From: Alteribacillus iranensis
Lineage (GTDB): Bacteria > Bacillota > Bacilli > Bacillales > Marinococcaceae
Direction: 5' to 3'
Assembly (NCBI RefSeq): GCF_900113025.1
Contig: NZ_FONT01000002.1
Location: 1-64,000, forward strand
Length of the DNA stretch: 64,000 nt
This document shows, piece after piece, positions 8,923 to 16,999 of this stretch. The notes under the pieces are model-generated. The model ran no database searches and had not been told where the DNA came from. It saw only the letters and a list, made by a program, of their open reading frames with translations. Position numbers and translations under genes: made by a program. The first letter of the stretch is position 1. Each line of letters begins with the position of its first letter.

Positions 8923-9912
8923 TTACTCTTCCTCGCTCCACAAAATAAATATATCACTTTTTTGTGGTATAATCTCCACTCCAGAAATAACAATTTCCTC
9001 CTCTGTCTCGTTCGCTCGAATGAGTGCTTGTCGCAATTCATTTGCAGAGACAGGAGCTCCTAATGCTTCCCCAACACGAGCCGCCAAGGAAAAGTTTTCT
9101 TCTGTCGTTCGAGCTACCGCATATTCTCTTACATCGAGTTGATACGCTTGGAATAGATGATAAAATTCGGGGTCTGCCGTTCCAAATCCGTTCTCTCCCC
9201 TAGCATAAACCGTTATACCTTTTTCCTCGTACAGCTCACGAACTTTTTCGGTATATTGATTCGACCCCTCTGGAGTGAGATCTAAAAGAGAATGGGCCTG
9301 CCACTCAGACATCGATTGATCATGAAAACGTTTAAAGAAAACTGCCGCTTGCGCACGGGTCAGTTTTCCGTTGACATCATAACGCTCCATCTGTGATTTG
9401 CCTTGTTTTCTCCCGGTAGTTATATTCTCAGCAAACATCCAAGCTACTGAATTTTCCAACCCTTGTTCCTGGCCTTGCGAATGAGCGAATGCTTGACTAA
9501 TAACCCCTCTTGTAACTTCCCTGTTTTTTATCGAGTTATCACGTAATCCAGGCATGCGTAGTTTGTTATGAGAAAGAGATTGATAAGCACGTTGGGCCCA
9601 ATGGTTATCATCATTTACTCTGTTCGTCTCGAAACCAAAATAACGACTGAGCATCGTCACAAATTGGGCCTCCGTCATCTCCTCTCCTGGTCCAAATGTG
9701 CCGTCTTTATGACCTTGGATCAGCTCTCTATCTTCCGCCCAATAAATTTCTTCTGCCGCCCAGTAATCGTTCTTCACATCTGGAAATGATTCGGAAGGCT
9801 CAGCAGTAGAATCGTTAACTGAAGTTATGTATAAAATAGAGCCTAATGCAGCCGTTGCAGCCACCTTTCCGCATTTTCGTATGTACTGTGAAATATCTAG
9901 TTCCAACAGCAT
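8923..9912 (-). CDS. SLH-domain surface protein with unknown C-terminal domain
   Basis: A 329-residue exported protein. A short N-terminal region with a hydrophobic segment (about 15-31) is followed by SLH repeats at about residues 43-200; the first is typical (FPDVKNDYWAAEEIYWAEDR), while the later ones are degenerate. Residues about 210-329 form a separate domain rich in acidic residues that I do not recognise (VRELYEEKGITVYARG; ending KSDIFILWSEEE). The ATG lies only 2 bp after GGAGG, so translation may begin at the TTG two codons later. It precedes galU by 18 bp and probably shares its transcript. A wall-anchored role is supported by the SLH repeats; any enzyme activity is unknown. Confidence 0.8.
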   Translation of the reverse strand: MLLELDISQYIRKCGKVAATAALGSILYITSVNDSTAEPSESFPDVKNDYWAAEEIYWAEDRELIQGHKDGTFGPGEEMTEAQFVTMLSRYFGFETNRVNDDNHWAQRAYQSLSHNKLRMPGLRDNSIKNREVTRGVISQAFAHSQGQEQGLENSVAWMFAENITTGRKQGKSQMERYDVNGKLTRAQAAVFFKRFHDQSMSEWQAHSLLDLTPEGSNQYTEKVRELYEEKGITVYARGENGFGTADPEFYHLFQAYQLDVREYAVARTTEENFSLAARVGEALGAPVSANELRQALIRANETEEEIVISGVEIIPQKSDIFILWSEEE

Positions 9913-10224
9913 GTCCTCCTCTCTGACTAAGATATCCTTCTTTTCAGACCGTGTTCTACCTTTTTGAAATCATCCTCCTCTTTACGATTATGGTTTTTTT
10001 CTCGAGGTCCGACCCCGCAAAAATTCCCAAAAGATTAATAGTGCCTTTTTTTGAAAAATCTGTTATATTAAAGATAACTTACTAAGGAAGGAGGGCCGTT
10101 TTAAAAAGTGTTATCCCCTATGTAAGCTCCCCCTAAGCTTACCCCCAATGCTCTACCCTTATCTATCCGATTTTATTCCTGTTTTTTAACAACATTTCTA
10201 TACTAATCGGAGGTGATGCTAATT
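9913..10224. other. Intergenic region with a REP-like dyad
   Basis: No gene is supported. The dyad GGTC-C-GACC within GGTCCGACCCC (10004-10014) has the look of REP sequences that accompany RAYT transposases, one of which follows. A second dyad, GTAAGCT/AGCTTAC with a C-rich loop, lies near 10121-10141. A strong GGAAGGAGGG at about 10085-10094 has no real gene behind it, only a GTG frame of five codons. Confidence 0.4.
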
Positions 10225-10776
10225 GTGGCCCGCCCTCAGCGTATTTGGTTCCCTGGTGCTACCTTCCACGTGGAAGCAAGTGGGCTGAAGAATGCTCCTC
10301 TTTTCTGTGATCGAAAAGATTACGCTCACTACCTGTTCTTGTTGTCAAAACACAAACTACGGGAAAATTTTGATATTCATGCTTATGCTCTTCTTCCTAA
10401 AAAAGTTCATCTATTAATAGAAACCGTAACCGAAGAAATATCATCATTAATACAGCGCCTCCACACGAGCTATGCCATGTATTACAATCGGAGGCACAAA
10501 CAAAGTGGACATGTTTTCAATGGGCGTTTCGTCTCCCAATTAATCCTAGACGAAACTCACTTCTTCGAAACGAGCCGTATCATTCACTTAACTCCTCTCG
10601 AAGAAAAACCCAAAGAAGATATATCGTCTTACCGGTGGTGCAGCGCGAGAGACTATTTATCTCCCCAACCAGAAGGCGATCCTCCTCATCCCGTACTATC
10701 TCTGGACCGCACATTATCTCCTTTTCCCCATCCAAAACATCAGGCTTTCCAGAAGTTTTTAAATCTTATCTCCTAA
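10225..10776 (+). CDS. REP-associated tyrosine transposase (RAYT, IS200-like)
   Basis: About 183 residues of the Y1 transposase superfamily, RAYT branch: the N-terminal ARPQRIWFPGATFHVEASG, the region HAYALLPKKVHLLIE (the usual HUH-type metal pair appears here as V-H-L, so one histidine is replaced), and YYNRRHKQSGHVFNGRF near residue 95 with downstream nucleophile-region residues. These enzymes move short REP palindromes. The GTG start at 10225 is chosen because GGAGG lies seven to nine bases upstream; GTG and ATG codons at 10213 and 10216 overlap that site. It sits just ahead of ssb with no terminator between them. Whether it is active is doubtful because of the altered HUH motif. Confidence 0.8.
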   Translation: MARPQRIWFPGATFHVEASGLKNAPLFCDRKDYAHYLFLLSKHKLRENFDIHAYALLPKKVHLLIETVTEEISSLIQRLHTSYAMYYNRRHKQSGHVFNGRFVSQLILDETHFFETSRIIHLTPLEEKPKEDISSYRWCSARDYLSPQPEGDPPHPVLSLDRTLSPFPHPKHQAFQKFLNLIS

Positions 10777-10816
10777 AGCCGTGTCTTCTTCTATGCAGAA
10801 AGGAGCCTTTTTCCAT

Positions 10817-11236
10817 ATGTTTAATCAAGTGACAATAGTAGGGCGATTCACACGTGACCCGGAGCTGACATATACGAAAGATGGGATTGCTGTCTGTAAT
10901 TTCACCCTTGCAGTGCAGCGCTCATTTCGTAACGCACAGGGCGAGTTCGATGCCGACTTCATTCCCGTCACGGTATGGCGCAAACAAGCAGAAAACACTG
11001 CTATTTATTGCCATAAAGGAGCCCTTGTAGGAATAAACGGGCGGATCCATACTCGAACCTATGAAAATAAAGAACAAAAGAAAGTGCAAGTAATCGATGT
11101 AAATGCAGAACAAGTACGCTTTCTAAAAATTAATCCAGACAAGAATACGTCCCCTGCTTCCTTGTTAGAAAAACCTCCATTGACACCCATTACTGACACT
11201 ACGGCAGGTACTGTCGTTCGAGAACATAGTAATTAA
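10817..11236 (+). CDS. ssbB: Single-stranded DNA-binding protein, SsbB-like paralogue
   Basis: A 139-residue protein with a clear OB-fold: MFNQVTIVGRFTRDPEL, FTLAVQRSFRNAQGEF, DFIPVTVWRKQAEN and GALVGINGRIHTRTY. It lacks the Gln/Pro-rich linker and acidic DDDLPF-like tail of the replication SSB; instead it ends with about 35 irregular residues. That fits the second SSB of Bacillus (SsbB), used in natural transformation and recombination. AAAGGAG lies 11 bases before the ATG at 10817. A longer in-frame start at 10781 would place that site inside the gene. Assignment to the SSB family is firm; SsbB rather than another paralogue is inferred. Confidence 0.85.
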   Translation: MFNQVTIVGRFTRDPELTYTKDGIAVCNFTLAVQRSFRNAQGEFDADFIPVTVWRKQAENTAIYCHKGALVGINGRIHTRTYENKEQKKVQVIDVNAEQVRFLKINPDKNTSPASLLEKPPLTPITDTTAGTVVREHSN

Positions 11237-11308
11237 GCACGACCGTTTGTCTTATCTTTCCTAGCAATCAAAACAGGCCCTCTTTCATTTTCCTCTCCCA
11301 GTTACCTT

Positions 11309-11740
11309 CTACTCTCTTTTCTCGTATTCCTCTCCATAAAAGCTGTTGGTCGCCTGTTCACCAACAGCTCTTTCACGTACGACATGCGCAATCACAGTCC
11401 AGCGTTCAAAGGCAGGGATAAACGTCGCAGTCACATAAAACATTCGGTCAGTGATCGTATTATCCGACAGTCCTTCTTTCGTCTGTTCCAAGATATGATG
11501 AATAGACTTCATTTCCTCTTGATATTCAGGAACGTTTCCGAACAGATAACGCATCGTCATCGTTTCCATTGAAAAAGGTTCAAACCCGTCTATCATCTGA
11601 TGAAGCAGACGGTCTCCGCTTTCTATAAATCCTTCTCTATAAAAATATACGATGGAAGATAAGCCTTCTTTTACAAGCTCCAACCATTCTACATATCGAT
11701 TAAGAAAGTTCTGCTCTGCTTGCCGCAAAGGAAGAGTCAT
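11309..11740 (-). CDS. Conserved hypothetical protein
   Basis: A 143-residue, mostly helical, acidic soluble protein with no signal peptide or membrane segment. I do not recognise a domain. AGGAGG stands seven bases before the ATG, so the gene is well supported. It converges with ssb. In Bacillus subtilis genes named ywpG and ywpF lie near ssbB, so by position this may correspond to ywpG, but I cannot confirm that from sequence. Confidence 0.6.
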   Translation of the reverse strand: MTLPLRQAEQNFLNRYVEWLELVKEGLSSIVYFYREGFIESGDRLLHQMIDGFEPFSMETMTMRYLFGNVPEYQEEMKSIHHILEQTKEGLSDNTITDRMFYVTATFIPAFERWTVIAHVVRERAVGEQATNSFYGEEYEKRE

Positions 11741-11827
11741 ACGGATTCCTCCTCATTTTATCTCCTTCCTTCATGTTAGCAGTCTTCTTTCCAAAAGAAA
11801 ATATAGCTGACATAGGCATAAGCCACC

Positions 11828-11866
11828 AAAACCACCTCCTGCTAACATAGCAAGAGGTGGTTTTTC
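11828..11866. terminator. Bidirectional terminator
   Basis: AAACCACCTC pairs with GAGGTGGTTT, with an inner stem GCTA/TAGC, followed by TTTTT on the plus strand and by TTTTGG on the minus strand. It lies downstream of the large SLH gene (minus strand). Confidence 0.75.
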
Positions 11867-11889
11867 AGAGCAATCACGAAGTATTATCC

Positions 11890-11970
11890 TCAAGGATCCG
11901 GCTTGGCGATCATTGTAAACCGCACTACGTCTACGCCTTTCTCCTCCAGAGGAGCGACTTGTGATTTTTT
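11890..11970 (-). pseudogene. Possible 3' remnant of a truncated gene
   Basis: Right after the TAA of the SLH gene, a different frame on the same strand reads KKSQVAPLEEKGVDVVRFT and ends MIAKPDP before TGA at 11890-11892. This has the amphipathic pattern of a real protein C-terminus and no start codon or ribosome site. I suspect the tail of an older gene (possibly a ywpF-like neighbour of ssbB) left when the SLH gene arrived. Only 26 codons are visible, so chance is not excluded. Confidence 0.3.
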
Positions 11971-14048
11971 TAGTTCATGAAATCAATGAATGTCAGATAC
12001 TCATCCAGCATTTTTGCCATTTGAGCTCGACTTGTACCCGTCTTTGGATCAAAGATTCTACCATCATCACGGCCATCGATCACTCCAGCTTGCATTAAAC
12101 GCTCCACGTGAGGTTGAGCCCACTCCCCAATACGCTCTACATCCTCAAAGGATTGAATGGTTCGTTCGATATCAAGTTCTTCTTCATTGAAGCCTGTGAT
12201 GTCCATAGCCCTTGAAAGCATAGCCGCTGCCTGTTGCCGAGTTACCCGGTCATTAGGCGCAAACGTCCCGTCTTTTCGACCTTGGATAATTCCTTGTTCA
12301 ATTGCTGGCTGAATTTCTTCCGTAAACCAATCATCTTCGTCCACGTCTACGAACTCACCGGCATATTCACTTTCCGCAGAAAGACCAAGAGACCGGACAA
12401 TTAAAGCGGCAAATTGGGCACGTCTCATTTCTTCACCAGGTGCCACCGTACCGTCCGAGCGTCCTTGGAAAATAAAGCGAGACCCTAATTTATCAAATTG
12501 ATCTTTTGCCCAATAATCGTTTGGCACGTCCACAAACGTTTTTTCATGCTCTACCACCACATACCTACTGAAATACTGAGTTTTAAATGTCGCAGTCTCT
12601 TCATTAATGATAGTAGGAGCAGCAACAAAGTCACCATCTTCTCCTAATCGAAGGACAACGGCATTGGGATCGAAGGCTTCGTCCCCGTTAATTTCCCGTG
12701 TAATATGTCGATCAAAATTATCGAGCTCTCTTTCTTCCCCATCAGAAGAAATTATACTTGCCCGAAACTCAACAATAGGGGAGGTAGCAGTTAAATTATT
12801 CTCTTCCAATACTTCTGTACCTTCTGTAGTTGAGTTAACAGCAACCCGTACCGTCGATCCGTCCTCCGTCGTTACTAGCGTGCTAACTGGAAGATAAATG
12901 GATCCTTCCGTTGAACGTACTTCTACTGTCGCGTTCGGATTCTTTTCATGAATGGAACCAATAGCTTCTTGTGGGATCCGGATCTCACCTTGCTCCCCTT
13001 CTTCCTTTTCCACGGTAAGCCTTACCGTTTCCACCTCTTCTTGGTTATCTAAGTAATCCTCAAGCTTATCGCTATCGACATGACGAATCACACGCTCTGT
13101 CCCATCTTCATCGGTAACACGCTCATCTTCATACGTGTCTTCTGGAGGAGTTCCCGGAGTTTCATCTTGGTCAGAGTCATCGTCATCACTACCGCCACCA
13201 CCGGAGCCAGAACCCCCGCCTGATGAACCACCAGACCCTCCAGAACCACCACTAGACGAGTCGTCATCAATGTTTCCTTTACCTAAGATCTCTCTCCAAT
13301 CACTTTCATCCAAGATTGCAATGTCTTTATTGATTTCTTTTACAATTTCTTTTTCCTCATCATCTAAGTTCTCGTGGATGGTAGCTAACTTGTTGGCAAT
13401 GTTTTCAACCTTATCGTCAGGGTTTTCAAATTCATCCTCTGACGCAACATATGCCGAGGCTAGACCTGTCATTAAATTGATTTTCTCACTTGAACTTAGT
13501 TCTAATTTACTTTCTAAACGATCTTTCATCTTTAAAAAAGAAGAAAATTCAATTCCTATTTTTTCTTTCATTACATCGTTTGCGTTATCCAATTCCGGGT
13601 TCTCTTCTAATACTTTGTTTATATGCTTTTCCATGTAATTATTAAATCCTTTTGCAAAAATCTGGCTGACAATATCATCCTTATTACCATCGTTAATTTC
13701 TTCTTTTAATTTCCCCTCAAGCTTTGTAAGAAAATCGAGTAATGTATCTATATCAATGTCATCATCAAATAGGGACGATAGGTTATCCTCGTGATCTTCT
13801 TTCAAGTTTTGTAACTTGCTTTCTATAGTATCTGGATCGGATTCGTATAAAATTGCAGCTACATCTTTTGCTATCTCTTCAGCTGTTCCGTCACCTAGTT
13901 CCTCATTAATAATTTCTGCAACATCTACTTCTTTAGCTTCTACTACACTCCCATTGAAAAGCGGAAGACTAGCTGTAAGCGGTGAAGTTATTAAAGCTGC
14001 AGCTAACATGACCTTGATTGCTTGTTTGCTAAATGGATACTTTTTCAT
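11970..14048 (-). CDS. Large SLH-domain surface protein with helical N-domain and Gly/Ser linker
   Basis: A 692-residue exported protein. A signal peptide (1 to about 38, cut near VEA) is followed by an acidic helical domain (about 40-255), a low-complexity linker of Ser, Gly and Asp (about 258-295), a beta-rich domain (about 300-500) that resembles the stalk modules of surface proteins, and three SLH repeats (about 505-692; FVDVPNDYWAKDQF and following). It is expected to sit in the wall with the N-domain exposed. GAAAGG precedes the ATG at 14048 by 5-6 bases and a very AT-rich stretch lies upstream. The Gly/Ser linker and strong acidity fit a secreted protein of a salt-tolerant organism. 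Exact function is unknown. Confidence 0.85.
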   Translation of the reverse strand: MKKYPFSKQAIKVMLAAALITSPLTASLPLFNGSVVEAKEVDVAEIINEELGDGTAEEIAKDVAAILYESDPDTIESKLQNLKEDHEDNLSSLFDDDIDIDTLLDFLTKLEGKLKEEINDGNKDDIVSQIFAKGFNNYMEKHINKVLEENPELDNANDVMKEKIGIEFSSFLKMKDRLESKLELSSSEKINLMTGLASAYVASEDEFENPDDKVENIANKLATIHENLDDEEKEIVKEINKDIAILDESDWREILGKGNIDDDSSSGGSGGSGGSSGGGSGSGGGGSDDDDSDQDETPGTPPEDTYEDERVTDEDGTERVIRHVDSDKLEDYLDNQEEVETVRLTVEKEEGEQGEIRIPQEAIGSIHEKNPNATVEVRSTEGSIYLPVSTLVTTEDGSTVRVAVNSTTEGTEVLEENNLTATSPIVEFRASIISSDGEERELDNFDRHITREINGDEAFDPNAVVLRLGEDGDFVAAPTIINEETATFKTQYFSRYVVVEHEKTFVDVPNDYWAKDQFDKLGSRFIFQGRSDGTVAPGEEMRRAQFAALIVRSLGLSAESEYAGEFVDVDEDDWFTEEIQPAIEQGIIQGRKDGTFAPNDRVTRQQAAAMLSRAMDITGFNEEELDIERTIQSFEDVERIGEWAQPHVERLMQAGVIDGRDDGRIFDPKTGTSRAQMAKMLDEYLTFIDFMN

Positions 14049-14178
14049 CTTTTCCTTTCACCTCTTCTGTTATGTTTACAAAAACAAAATATACATTTTG
14101 CATTTAAACACACTTTTATTAAATTTTAAAATATTACAAAAATGTATAATATATTTACTCACTATTCTTGTTCATACT

Positions 14179-14209
14179 AAAAAGCGAACAAGGGACATGT
14201 CCGCTTTTT
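14179..14209 (-). terminator. Terminator after the Ser/Asn-rich membrane protein gene
   Basis: AAAAAGCG pairs with CGCTTTTT around a 15-base loop containing the palindrome GGACATGTCC. It begins at the stop codon of the gene at 14209. Confidence 0.6.
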
Positions 14210-14979
14210 CACTGGGTATAGCTTTCTAGCTCAGCTCTTTTTTGTGCTTTTTTTGACTCATATGTGTTCTTAAATGGTGTGGCAAGGCTTGGACTATAAC
14301 CATTTTTAACTAATTCTGACTGTAAAGCTTCGTATTTCGAATAAAATTGAGAATCACTTTGAGCTTCCATTGATTGTGCACGTGATTTATAAGCTTCCAC
14401 ATTAACACCTTCATTTAAAAAGTCATTGTATGCTTCATCGACAAGACTGTCGAGTTTTGCATTTTGTTGTGATTCCATAGCTCTGAATTCTGCTTCATAT
14501 TTGTTTAATATCGCTTCAGCACTCTTACTGGAGGTACTTTGGTTATCATTGTTGTTCTCATTTGTTCCTTGATTCCCTGAGCTGCTGTTCCCTTCACTAT
14601 GGGGCTGGCTTTGAGAAGTCCCGGCTTTTGCTCCCGATGAATCAGAAGTGTCTGACGCAGATTGTGAATGCTGATTCCTCTCATTATTTTCGGAATCATT
14701 TTCACTTTCTCGTTCTTCATTTTTGGACGTCGGTTCTGTGCTGGTTGAGTTTGTACGATCAGAACTTGTCTGCTCTTCAGAACTTTCCGTAGATGAAGCC
14801 GTTGCAGAGTCTTCTTCGTCTTCTTTCTCCGCAGCTTGTAAAGATTCTTTTTCCTCTGAGCTTCGATCTACTTCTCCTATATCAGCCTGACTTTTCTCCA
14901 CTTTGTTGTTGAATGTAACCATTCCGGTAATTGTCAAAATAACGAGGAATATCGCTCCAAGGCCAATCCATTTTTTCAT
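14209..14979 (-). CDS. Membrane-anchored Ser/Glu/Asn-rich protein with helical C-domain
   Basis: A 256-residue protein with one N-terminal membrane segment (about 4-24), a long low-complexity region rich in Ser, Glu, Asn and Gln (about 30-155), and a helical C-terminal domain (about 156-256; ILNKYEAEFRAMESQQNAKLD). GGAGTTGG directly precedes the ATG. The same plan (N-terminal anchor, disordered linker, charged helices starting with a tyrosine-rich segment) is seen in the next gene upstream at 15058, suggesting related roles at the outer face of the membrane. I do not recognise the family. Confidence 0.7.
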   Translation of the reverse strand: MKKWIGLGAIFLVILTITGMVTFNNKVEKSQADIGEVDRSSEEKESLQAAEKEDEEDSATASSTESSEEQTSSDRTNSTSTEPTSKNEERESENDSENNERNQHSQSASDTSDSSGAKAGTSQSQPHSEGNSSSGNQGTNENNNDNQSTSSKSAEAILNKYEAEFRAMESQQNAKLDSLVDEAYNDFLNEGVNVEAYKSRAQSMEAQSDSQFYSKYEALQSELVKNGYSPSLATPFKNTYESKKAQKRAELESYTQ

Positions 14980-15057
14980 CCATCCAACTCCTTTTTTGGA
15001 GCTAATTCTTAACTCTTAGTTTATAATCGTTGGAAGAAATATACAAGATCCAGAAAA

Positions 15058-15621
15058 TTACTCAAAACTGCGAAGATTAATTAATGCTCGGATAAAAGCA
15101 AGTCGACTGCTCTCTTTTACTGATTCATATTCCCATTCATATTCCCAAGCATAAGATGGCTCGTACTCTTTTTCCATAAGTTGGTGCTTAAGTTCTTCTA
15201 TTTCTTTTTCATGCATGTTATCCAGCTGATCTTCTAAATCATCTGCTTTTTTCCGATATTTGTCGACGATGGTTTGGTGGGCATCGTCTTGCGTTTTTAA
15301 GCTTGCATAATATTCTTCTTCAGCAGCTTGCAGATACCCTTCCAATTCCTTCTTGTATTTCTCATTCATTCGTTCGAATTTCACCGCGTATGGATATACG
15401 ATATCTTGCACAGAACGGGGGTCTCTATCTGATTTGTCTTTATTTTTTTTCGCGGGAGAGGTCGTTTCCTCCTGTGTTTCTTCTGTTTCATCATTAACTT
15501 CCTTCGCAGAGGAAACGGAAGAGGTTGTCCAATTTGACGTAGAATGATTCCAGTGCAACCAGCCGACTCCCCCTATAGCTATAGCTAAAACGACAGTAAA
15601 CGCTGCCAGCCAACGGCTCAT
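15058..15621 (-). CDS. Membrane-anchored coiled-coil protein, hypothetical
   Basis: About 187 residues: one N-terminal membrane segment (about 5-22), an acidic disordered linker (about 40-75), and a charged coiled-coil C-domain (about 80-187; FERMNEKYKKELEGYLQAAE and IEELKHQLMEKEYEPSYAW) with many aromatic residues near the end. The ATG at 15621 follows GGAAGATAACACA; an earlier in-frame start at 15660 lacks a ribosome site and would overlap the VanZ gene. It lies 4 bp downstream of that gene and is probably translated from the same message. Function is unknown. Confidence 0.7.
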   Translation of the reverse strand: MSRWLAAFTVVLAIAIGGVGWLHWNHSTSNWTTSSVSSAKEVNDETEETQEETTSPAKKNKDKSDRDPRSVQDIVYPYAVKFERMNEKYKKELEGYLQAAEEEYYASLKTQDDAHQTIVDKYRKKADDLEDQLDNMHEKEIEELKHQLMEKEYEPSYAWEYEWEYESVKESSRLAFIRALINLRSFE

Positions 15622-15625
15622 TGTG

Positions 15626-16114
15626 TTATCTTCCTTTCGTGCTCGTACGATGATGATCAATTACGATGACGAGGACAGCAAATAAGCCGCCTGTCATATC
15701 AAGAACAATATCTTGCCATAAACCTGTTCGGTCTGGATGGTAAAAGTGTCTTAATTCATCGATCACAGCAAACAATGTGATAAATAAATAAGAAGTGATA
15801 ATTTTCCAAACAAAATTAATCCGATATGGTATTAAAGCTAAATAAGAGCCTATCATCATTAAACCATAGACAACAAAATGTGTACCTTTTCGGATAAAAA
15901 ATTCGATAAACCCTGCCGTGCCTTTTTCTTCGATACTTACTGTTCCCGTTGAGTATGTAAAAGATATGGAACCTAATGCATGTTCTACCCATTCCAGCGG
16001 TAACCTATTGATATATTCACGAAGATCCTGCTGTTCATAAGACATGGATGAGGCAGTAACTATCACACTCACCACCAAAAGGAGAGGAAGAGCGTACATT
16101 ACTTTCTTCCGCAT
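15626..16114 (-). CDS. VanZ-family membrane protein
   Basis: About 162 residues with four to five membrane segments and the VanZ pattern: an N-terminal segment, SFTYS..., KGTHFVVYGLMMIGSYLAL, ITLFAVIDELRHFYHPDRTGLWQDIVLDMTGGL. VanZ in enterococci gives low-level teicoplanin resistance; chromosomal relatives in Bacillus are of unknown role. ATG at 16114 is chosen because AGAAGG lies six bases upstream; a TTG two codons earlier is also in frame. The start overlaps the end of the 51-residue gene at 16117 so closely that translational coupling is likely. Confidence 0.85.
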   Translation of the reverse strand: MRKKVMYALPLLLVVSVIVTASSMSYEQQDLREYINRLPLEWVEHALGSISFTYSTGTVSIEEKGTAGFIEFFIRKGTHFVVYGLMMIGSYLALIPYRINFVWKIITSYLFITLFAVIDELRHFYHPDRTGLWQDIVLDMTGGLFAVLVIVIDHHRTSTKGR

Positions 16115-16116
16115 CT

Positions 16117-16272
16117 TCAACCTTCTTGTGAATCGACTGGATGGTCACTATAAATCTTGCGTAACTTGCAGGAAATTTCTTGAAGCACTTCTTCCACGGT
16201 TTTATCTGGGTTTTTTTCGGAGTCCGTTAGCAGATGTTCCATTAAAGCAATGACTTGTTTCTTTCTTTCCAA
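16117..16272 (-). CDS. Small hypothetical protein, 51 residues, upstream of vanZ-like gene
   Basis: A TTG-started frame of 51 codons (MERKKQVIALMEHLL...; ends VDSQEG) has an unusually strong ribosome site, AGGAGGAGGAGGAG, just upstream. The product is charged and helical with no signal peptide. Its TGA (16117-16119) is 2 bp before the ATG of the VanZ-like gene, so the two are probably coupled. It is the first gene of a likely four-gene transcript ending at 14179. A weak promoter (TTAAAG, 17 bp, TATAAA) is visible about 40-65 bp upstream. The function is unknown. Confidence 0.6.
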   Translation of the reverse strand: MERKKQVIALMEHLLTDSEKNPDKTVEEVLQEISCKLRKIYSDHPVDSQEG

Positions 16273-16633
16273 TGTCTCCTCCTCCTCCTTGTTTTCATTT
16301 AATAAATTTTATATGATAGACAGTGTGTTTCTTTAATCACTACTTGATTTTTACCCAATTGTAATGAATTTTAATTGTTTTTCCAAGTAAAATTTTCCTA
16401 ACATGGTAGAAAAGCGAATGATTTGAATTCTTTTTGCTTTTCATTCTCGGAATTTGAAGAGTTATTTGTTAAAATGAAAGCGGGGAACAGGAAAAGTATT
16501 TTTGCTCATCCTGCCCACTAATCTTGTGGTTTATGGATAACTTATATCCTGCCATATAGCTTTTATATTCATCAGTATGGAAGACACCATGGGGTTACTT
16601 ACATGGGGCCACGTTGATAAGGAGGTGGATCGT
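16273..16633. other. Divergent intergenic region before the ferredoxin gene
   Basis: No gene is seen. The left part is AT-rich and carries the weak minus-strand promoter for the 51-residue gene. The right part must hold the ferredoxin promoter (a TAAAAT-like -10 near 16470 without a clear -35). An in-frame ATG at 16577 could extend the ferredoxin by 19 residues but lacks a ribosome site. Confidence 0.4.
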
Positions 16634-16873
16634 ATGGCTTTTGTTATCACTGAACCTTGCATTGGGGAAAAAGCCGCCGACTGCGTAGATGTATGTCCGG
16701 TTGATTGTATTGAAGAAGGAGAAGATCAATTTTTCATTGATCCTGATGTTTGCATCGACTGCGGTGCTTGCATCGTAGTATGTCCGGTGGAAGCGATTGT
16801 GGAAGACACTGAGCTTACACCTGAGACGGAGCCTTTCTTGGAAAAGGCAAAAGAATTTTATGGCAGCAACTAA
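16634..16873 (+). CDS. fer: 7Fe-type ferredoxin
   Basis: A 79-residue electron carrier. The first half has C-x7-C-x3-CP ([17 protein letters not shown]), the spacing of [3Fe-4S]/[4Fe-4S] ferredoxins of Bacillus, and the second has [12 protein letters not shown] for the [4Fe-4S] cluster. The acidic tail is usual. AAGGAGG lies eight bases before the ATG at 16634. It is a single gene with its own terminator. It passes electrons among cytoplasmic redox enzymes; the partner cannot be told from context. Confidence 0.93.
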   Translation: MAFVITEPCIGEKAADCVDVCPVDCIEEGEDQFFIDPDVCIDCGACIVVCPVEAIVEDTELTPETEPFLEKAKEFYGSN

Positions 16874-16936
16874 AATCTTTTAAAAATATTTTTTAGTAAA
16901 ATCCTTGATATACCAAGGGCTACAGCTACCTCTAAA

Positions 16937-16975
16937 AAAAAGAGTCCGATTTTTTTCGAAATCGGGCTCTTTTTT
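16937..16975 (+). terminator. Terminator of the ferredoxin gene
   Basis: AGAGTCCGATTT pairs with AAATCGGGCTCT (one mismatch) and is followed by TTTTTT. Confidence 0.85.
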
Positions 16976-16999
16976 ATGATTAAATTTCTGCAGAGCGGG

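Noticed and set aside
13135-13638. 167-codon plus-strand frame rich in Pro and Ser opposite the large SLH gene
   Set aside because: It is the mirror of the Gly/Ser/Asp linker; low-complexity shadow without start signals.
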